A stretch of 64,000 nt of DNA from Eucommia ulmoides (Eukaryota > Streptophyta > Magnoliopsida > Garryales > Eucommiaceae). Location: positions 1,860,001 through 1,924,000 of the forward strand of contig CM028336.1 of NCBI GenBank assembly GCA_016647705.1. Reading direction: 5' to 3'. The position numbers were made by a program, and so were the translations under genes. Below are positions 57,650 to 64,000 of this stretch, in pieces. The number at the start of each line of letters is the position of its first letter. The first letter of the stretch is position 1. The notes under the pieces were generated by a model that ran no database searches, was not told the origin of the DNA, and saw only the letters and a list, made by a program, of their open reading frames with translations.

Positions 57650-58800
57650 TAGTAATTTTTATTACAGGTGGTGTTGTGTGTAGTATGTTTAGGTGTATGA
57701 GCCTAAGGAAGTTCTTGTGAAACTGTAGCTCAATGGTGGACCATTTGTTGAGGCTCAGACTTATTTTGGTTATGATTGTATTTGACCGAGAGGTTTTTCA
57801 GGTTACATGTCCAATTTTGACGTGTTGTAAAGGAGAACCTTCCCCTTTTATTATTAATATATTTTGGCTTATCAAACAATACACACACACACTAAAGTCA
57901 AAATATATATGGCAAATGCATGAGTAATATCTAAAAATACTAATCCAACAAAGCTTGAAAGTGGTGATATATATACACCAAAGTCATACAATATATATAT
58001 GGCTAAGCGCATAAGTAATATCTAAAAATAATAACCCAACAAAGGTTCCCATTGGAGGATCAATTCCATTGTTAAATAAACTCAACATGTAACATATTAT
58101 ACTGGTCATATAATAATTAGATAAAAATTATGTGAAATTTGTTAAAAGAAAGAATTCATATCAGCGAAATGTATAAGAGAGAAAATAAAGCAAACAAAAG
58201 AAAATATGTAACAAGGTTAGAGTTAGGTTGAGTTTATTTGGTGTTTTTGTTCCCAAGATCTTGCATGTGTTCCCACAAAACTCGAAATAAAGAGTAAGAA
58301 TATAAGAACAAAAGAAAGTTGGCTGAATTTATCTGTTGGACGAGATTGAGTATAAATCATCAATCACATAAGAAAACACTAATTAGACGCCACCTTACAC
58401 TCTCACATTTATATAAATTCAGAGTAAGGCCAATAAGCAAAGTCTAATATATCATAGATACATAAAATTGAAAGAAAAAAAGTTTACTTCTGGTTATATT
58501 GAATATTTTCGATAGAGACAGAAGGAAAAATGGTTGTAAATGTAAAAAAATTATTTTTTTAACATTTGTATAAAAATCCGAAGAAATTCAATTTTGGGTA
58601 ATTTTGCTTATGCCAAAATTTAATTTGGGTTTGAAGAATAAATTTAATATTTTGAGGTTTCGTTGTTGATTTAATGGTGAAAATTCATTTGATTAAGCAA
58701 ATTCAACCACAAACCTTCATCCACCAAAACCCAAAAACCTAATCCCCCAAGAAAAGAAGAGAAAAATAGTTCATTTGAAATTTAAAGGCAAGGATTGAAA
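57650..58800. other. spacer with small repeats
   Basis: GGTGATATATATACACCAAA recurs at 56501 and 57963. Otherwise AT-rich and featureless. Confidence 0.3.
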
Positions 58801-58802
58801 AA

Positions 58803-59222
58803 ATGGACATTTATTTAAAGAACTCATTATCAAAAGTTGAAGAACAAACCAAACCCGTACACTTTTTAGTTTATAAGGTGCAGACAACTTCTAAGCAGTT
58901 CTCAAGGTTGGGATTAGGGATAAATAATCAAGAGAAATTTATTATGCAAATGAAATTCTTTAAGAATTTAAGAGAGAAATTCGAAAAGGAGTGGAAAAAC
59001 GAATGCACCTTTTATGGCCAAAGACGGCTTAAGGCCAAGAAAATAACATGGTTGGGATTTGAGCGAGTTATCCATTCCAATGATGTGGAGAGAGCGCCTT
59101 GTGTTGTTCGTCATCTCCCTTGCCCAATGGTGTCGGGAAAGCGGTATATGTATATATATATATATATAGTATTGGTGTACGTCATAGGAGAGTCTTGCAA
59201 ACAATTAATCAACGGATTATGA
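58803..59222 (+). other. unrecognised ORF, 139 codons
   Basis: Lys-rich (KFFKNLREKFEKEWKNE) with a C-terminal stretch read from a (TA)n microsatellite (59145-59166), which argues against an old coding sequence. The minus strand is also open here. No family recognised. Confidence 0.25.
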
Positions 59223-59819
59223 AAACAAATAAATGTGGGGTATTTAGAGGGACATAAGTATTAAATTAATAAATGAATGGGATGGGGAAAGACAAATTGA
59301 GTGAAAATGGAAAACATATCTAAAAGTTGAAAGGATTGGATTAATTAAGAAGACAAGTGAAGAGTCTAAAACTTAAAAGTCGAAGCCACGATTTGGAATG
59401 AATGAGAGTTAACTATTAGTCATCTCTTCAATTCTATTGAAATGAGAATGAATGGCCAAAATTAACTCATTCCACTACTAATATTATATGAATTCCTTTC
59501 CCTCTTAATATTCTAACACTAATTTCACCATTAATATTATATTTATTCATTTCACTACTAAGCATTCATGTTGATTATAAATTTATATAAAATCCAAAAA
59601 AAAAAAAAAGTAACTTGACAATAATATATCAGTTCATCCATTTTTCATGAACCTTATAAGAAATCAAATATCATCCTTATAGTACCCGTAAAATTTATAT
59701 TTTTTAAATAATATCTTATTTAAAATAAGTTATATTTTTTTGAGATTATTTATATATTGTGAAAAATTAAGGGTATGATTGAGTATTTGTTGATTTCTAA
59801 AAGGATAAAAATATAATTT

Positions 59820-60070
59820 TTCTTATATAATTATATTTTTATTTGGGGTGTAAAAATGTAATAATTATATTTTTTGTATATTGGTGTATAAAGATGAATA
59901 TAATTATATTTTTATTTGTGGGTGTATAAGGATTTATATATTATATTTTTGGTTTGTGGGTGTATGAAAATTCATGTAATTATATTTTTTTTATATGGTT
60001 ATAGAAATGCTCATATAACTAGGAGTTTATAAAAGTTTATATAATTATATTTTTTGTTGGGGATGTGTAA
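59820..60070. repeat. degenerate ~50-bp tandem repeats
   Basis: ATATAATTATATTTTT followed by GTGGGTGTATAA-type sequence occurs about five times. Confidence 0.6.
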
Positions 60071-60074
60071 AGAT

Positions 60075-61490
60075 ATGATGGTTATTTGAAGAGATAGAAG
60101 AAGACAAAAAAAGAATGACGGACCAAATTAAATAAAATAAAAATAAAAATAGATTCTTTAAAAAAAAAATTAAAATTCAATTAACAATGATTGAATTTGC
60201 AATCATTCAATGTGATATTATTGATACTATACAAATACAAAAAATGAATTTCGAATCGCACATATCTTTAGCATTAAAATTATGTTCAACTAAAATTTTA
60301 TCATTCCATCAAACGCTAAACAATACCCTCAGTTCAAACATGTTAAACTAAAATGTTTATATTATTAATGAAAATAAATATTACAAAAAAAATTCTTAAA
60401 TATGTTCAACAAACCCAATAATATATAGTTGACTCACATAAATAACATAAAAAAGACTACTAACTAATACAAAACATTTTGTCAAAAATAACAAATACAA
60501 AATTAAATTTACACAATTAAATAAAATACATATGCAAATTAATCCAAAATTTGTGTTTAGCGTGGTCCTAAAACTAGTATGTTATTAAAAGAGAGGAGAA
60601 AAAAAAATATAAAAGAATTCAACTAAATACAAATAAAAATATCTCTAGGAGCATTTTGAGGGAAAAAAAAAAAAGAAAGTAATTCTCCATCCTTCTTCAT
60701 TTCTTTTCTAAGCTTCTACTTTTAGGTATTCTTATTAGATTTGAAAAAACCGTCGACCAAAATTGTAACGGGAAACTATAATGTGTTATTCGTTCAAATT
60801 GAAAGTATAAGGATCAAAGTGAGATTTTGGTAAAATTTCAGGGGCAGAGTGTCAAAAAGTGTTTTTATAGCATGGGGAACTTTTCAACTGTTTTGTCTGA
60901 CAATCTAGGGTTTTGTTTTTCAAACTACCAGAATGTTTGGTGAAAATCTGGTGAAAAAGGAGCACCTTACGATGAAAGAAATCCAGGCTTAAAATGTTCC
61001 AAATCACAACAGTTGAAGTCTGTCCAAAATGTTCAGGTTTCCTGATATAGTAACATTGTCAGAAGATTACCCAAATGATTCTAGTGCCCGTGTAGCGCGA
61101 CGATTAACGATAGATTCAGAAAATTGATTTTAGTGGTTGACCAGAACTCTGTCTCTCAGTATCTTGAGTTCTCGGTACTATCACCCGAAACCAAGGAACT
61201 TCGGTGAAATGGTATATGATTGAACTCTCTAGACTTAGACTATCTCTACATGAATATGTATAGATAGCGGTGAATGATAAAAATGGAAATAAGATCCTTA
61301 TTTATAGAAGTCTGGGAGACACCATTCGAAACCATTTGAAGGGATGCATCACTTAAAAAAATTAAATAAAATAAAAGACATAATCTCGCAAATCAGGCAC
61401 AATTTCGCGAATCAGAAGTACTAATTCGGGCATAACACCGGACACTGGGTCGGTTTTGTCTGGTATACATCTGCACACGCTAGTTCGATA
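60075..61490. other. AT-rich spacer, nothing recognised
   Basis: The part 60890-61480 is less AT-rich but has no open frame I can assign. Confidence 0.3.
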
Positions 61491-61493
61491 GTA

Positions 61494-61622
61494 CGTTAAG
61501 GGTTCAGAAATGATTAAAATTTACTTAATTAAATAAATTATGTATAAAAATATAATGTCACGTTAAGGGTTCATAAATGATAAAATTTATTTAATTAAAT
61601 AAATTTTGTATAAAAATATAAT
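61494..61622. repeat. direct duplication, about 66 bp twice
   Basis: ACGTTAAGGGTTCA(G/T)AAATGAT...TATAAAAATATAATG occurs twice back to back with few differences. Confidence 0.8.
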
Positions 61623-61785
61623 GCTCTGTTGGGTCCAAACCTAAACCTAGAGCACGACTTGACCGGTCAGACAACGGTTAAATTAATTAAAGGATCTTAC
61701 CTTAATTAATCATTAAATTAAACCAAAAATCTAACAGATAAAATAAACATTATTTTTGAATAAAATATTACAAATATTCCGTTAG

Positions 61786-62193
61786 GGTATGTCTGGTTGG
61801 AAGGATGAAAAAAGAAAAAAAAAAAATTGAAAAGAAATAAAATTCATTTTTTAGTTTGGTTGGACGGATGTGAAAGGAGAGAAAATAATATTTTACGTGT
61901 ATTAAAGAAAGAAAAATAAAAGGAAAAAGCAATATATACTCATGTAATTTCCTAGTTTACCTCTACATATTGTAAAAGAAGAATTTAACAGGTGTATAAT
62001 GGTAATTTCCATATATTTTTCCGACACCTCCATCATTTTCATCCCATATTTGAGGGAAAAAAAGGGTGGGAAAGAGTTTTTTTCACTCTTTTTTTCTTTT
62101 TTTTTCCCTTACCAAACACAATTTTTCCTTTTCCACCTCATTTTCTTTTTCATTTTTCCATTCGTTCCATTTTCCACCCAACCAAACATAACC
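61786..62193. mobile_element. Tourist-like MITE upstream of LSI2-like gene
   Basis: Left end GGGTATGTCTGGTTGGAAGG, right end CCACCCAACCAAACATAACC, flanked by TTA on both sides (61783-61785 region and after 62190). The interior arms are also inverted (GAAAAAAG / CTTTTTTTC). No ORF of interest. Confidence 0.6.
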
Positions 62194-62267
62194 TTAGTTT
62201 ATATTGGATTATAAATGATACTGCAATTGCCTATACTATGATAAATCCATCTCTTAATTTACTCAAA

Positions 62268-62458
62268 ACGTGTTAGTCCGGTTGTCAAGAGGAAGTGTTC
62301 ATTTCCTTGGCAATTAGGGTTCGAGTCTTTTGGAGAACACTGCAAAAATTAAATCTTGAATTTAATTCTAAATAAACTAGACCGATGTGAGAGAGATCGT
62401 CCGAAGAGGTAATTAGTCGAGGTGCACATAATCTGGACACACTTACCCTAAAATCAAG
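62268..62458 (+). mobile_element. SINE-like element upstream of LSI2-like gene
   Basis: GTTAGTCCGGTTGTCAAGAG head, GGGTTCGAGTC B-box-like motif (62326-62336), CTTGAATTTAATTCTAAAT, GATCGTCCGAAGAGGTAATT and AGTCGAGGTGCACATAATCT: an independent copy of the array's SINE family, with the best B box of all copies. Confidence 0.6.
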
Positions 62459-62533
62459 AACATAATAAAAAAATCCATCTCCTATTTCAAACCTATCTCC
62501 ATCACCTCCAACAATCCTTTTTTCAACCCTTTT

Positions 62534-62543
62534 TCTATATATA
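62534..62543 (+). promoter_or_regulatory. TATA box of LSI2-like gene
   Basis: TCTATATATA, about 320 bp upstream of the ATG. A plausible 5'-UTR intron (donor CAG/GTAGAT at 62650, acceptor TTCTCAG at 62847) would shorten the leader. Confidence 0.6.
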
Positions 62544-62862
62544 GCGATTTCCCTTTGAAGCGTTTCAACTCGAATAACCCACCTGATCTAGAGAGAGTGT
62601 AGAGAGAGAAGATTGCGTCTATCCGACGAATGTTCTTATTAAACCCAGCAGGTAGATTATGACAATTGTCTGAATCCAAAAAAGGGTTGTTATTTCAGGT
62701 ATATTTAGTTGACAGCCTTTTTTTTTTTTCTTTTCTTTTTGCCAAAAAAAAAAAGAAGAAAAAATTCCAATTATTAATTTTTTTCTTAAAAAAGTATGAA
62801 TCAAATGTTTTACCCAATGCATGTGTCTGATAAACGTTCTTCTCAGTGAAGCAGCATCAGCC

Positions 62863-64000
62863 ATGGCTATGGCGACAACCTTAAAAGTGGTGCTAGGCTC
62901 AATCGCGTTTGTAATATTCTGGGTTTTGGCTGTTTTTCCGGCGGTACCCATTTTACCGATCGGAAGAACCGCCGGCTCCCTCCTCGGCGCCATGCTAATG
63001 GTTATTTTCCAAGTCTTAACAGCCGACCAAGCCTACGCCGCCATTGATTTACCTATCCTAGGACTCCTCTTCGGCACCATGGTTGTCAGCGTCTACCTCG
63101 AACGAGCTGACATGTTCAAATACCTTGGCAAATTCCTGTCATGGAAGAGCAATGGCGCCAAAGACTTGCTCTGTCGGATTTGCCTTGTCTCCGCCGTCTC
63201 AAGCGCCCTCTTCACCAACGACACCACCTGCGTTGTCCTAACCGAGTTCGTCCTAAAACTCGCCCACCAACAAAACCTACCCCCTCAGCCCCTCCTCTTC
63301 GCCCTCGTCTCGAGCTCGAACATCGGATCAGCCGCCACCCCCATCGGAAACCCTCAGAACCTTGTAATAGCCATTCAGAGCGAAATCTCCTTTGGAAGCT
63401 TCCTCTTCGGTGTTCTCCCCGCCATGGTCGTGGGAATTTCCGTAAATGCCCTCCTCCTCCTCCTCATGTATCGGAAGCCCTTGTCTTGTCCAAACAAGGG
63501 CGAAAATGTCATTTTTAATCCAAATTCAAATTCAAATTCCGGCGGGGATGATGTCACTTATCATCGGTTTTCGCCCGCCACCACATTGTCCCGGGCGACA
63601 TCGTTGAATTCGCAGCGGAGTTCCGTTTTGGAATCAATGAGTGTCCATAATTTTCCTAACATCATAGGACACACGGGCGACGTCATTGAGGCTCTTAGGA
63701 ATGGGGTTAGCGGCGATTTAGATAAGAATTGTGGTTCTTCTTCTTCTTTGTCCGAGGACGAGGAGGGGGAAATTCGACAGATGAGGGAAGAGACCGGACC
63801 ATCGACTAGGCTTTTATTGCCCGTGACATGTTTGTCTGACGCGGTTTCTTGTAAATCGTCCACGGGTGAAAAGGGTAATTCGATATTGGCACCAAATTGG
63901 AAGAGGATTGTATGGAAGAGTTGTATATACCTCGTTGTGGTCGGAATGTTGATTTCTTTCCTCATGGGTCTAGACATGTCATGGACGGCTATCACGGCCG
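62863..64000 (+). CDS. LSI2: LSI2-like silicon/arsenite efflux transporter, 3' end outside window
   Basis: Open from the ATG at 62863 to the right edge, 379 codons, no stop or intron. It belongs to the ArsB/NhaD ion transporter superfamily, in which rice LSI2 is a plasma-membrane proton-coupled efflux carrier for silicic acid and arsenite. Start [20 protein letters not shown] is the first membrane helix. [57 protein letters not shown] (NDTT at 119-122) and [16 protein letters not shown] (153-168, the conserved pore loop) follow. Residues about 208-345 are a hydrophilic Ser-rich central loop, then helices resume ([20 protein letters not shown]). Some relatives are assigned only as divalent-ion symporters, so the substrate is inferred. 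Confidence 0.92.
   Translation, partial: MAMATTLKVVLGSIAFVIFWVLAVFPAVPILPIGRTAGSLLGAMLMVIFQVLTADQAYAAIDLPILGLLFGTMVVSVYLERADMFKYLGKFLSWKSNGAKDLLCRICLVSAVSSALFTNDTTCVVLTEFVLKLAHQQNLPPQPLLFALVSSSNIGSAATPIGNPQNLVIAIQSEISFGSFLFGVLPAMVVGISVNALLLLLMYRKPLSCPNKGENVIFNPNSNSNSGGDDVTYHRFSPATTLSRATSLNSQRSSVLESMSVHNFPNIIGHTGDVIEALRNGVSGDLDKNCGSSSSLSEDEEGEIRQMREETGPSTRLLLPVTCLSDAVSCKSSTGEKGNSILAPNWKRIVWKSCIYLVVVGMLISFLMGLDMSWTAITA

Overview
This is nuclear DNA of a flowering plant, most likely a eudicot. It is AT-rich, with GT-AG introns, TATA promoters and plant-only gene families, and it is dense in small non-autonomous transposons (PIF/Tourist-like, hAT-like and Mutator-like elements, SINEs and TRIMs). 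I see no tRNA or rRNA gene and no CRISPR array. Gene calls come from reading translations and splice sites by eye, so exon ends are predictions.

Layout. (1) 1-2540: a fibrillarin gene on the minus strand, five exons present with its 3' end beyond the left edge. Its fifth intron carries repeated C/D-box snoRNA genes, and its second intron holds a small RIN4/NOI-domain gene on the opposite strand. (2) 2540-9750: a 663-bp Tourist-like element, an SRC2-like C2-domain gene (5270-6112), and a cluster of terminal-inverted-repeat elements with a very GC-rich core. (3) 9750-13500: a two-exon UPF0496 gene whose 3' end is repeated twice more downstream. (4) 14278-42241: a five-unit tandem array of about 28 kb. 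Unit 1 carries an intact DCR-type BAHD acyltransferase gene (cuticle synthesis). Units 2-5 carry the same shortened, intronless derivative of it plus a layered set of insertions, each with recognisable target duplications or an empty site in unit 1. (5) 42709-45651: a chloroplast TatB (HCF106) gene on the minus strand, six exons, with introns filled by MITEs and a TRIM. (6) 46000-62700: mostly repeats and diverged non-coding DNA, with a cytochrome P450 remnant, a Mutator-like element with a minisatellite core, and three unrecognised ORFs. (7) 62863-64000: the 5' part of an LSI2-like silicon/arsenite efflux transporter running off the right edge.

The intact genes have unrelated jobs (rRNA methylation, membrane-associated C2 protein, cutin acylation, thylakoid protein export, metalloid efflux), as is usual in a plant chromosome. 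The most unusual region is the DCR array. Its insertion pattern lets the order of events be read: unit duplication; Mutator-like, MITE and SINE insertions plus DCR shortening in the derived copy; hAT insertion next to the promoter; further amplification; and a second Mutator-like element landing in the target duplication of the first. All four derived copies keep an open frame of 109-114 codons behind a conserved TATA box.
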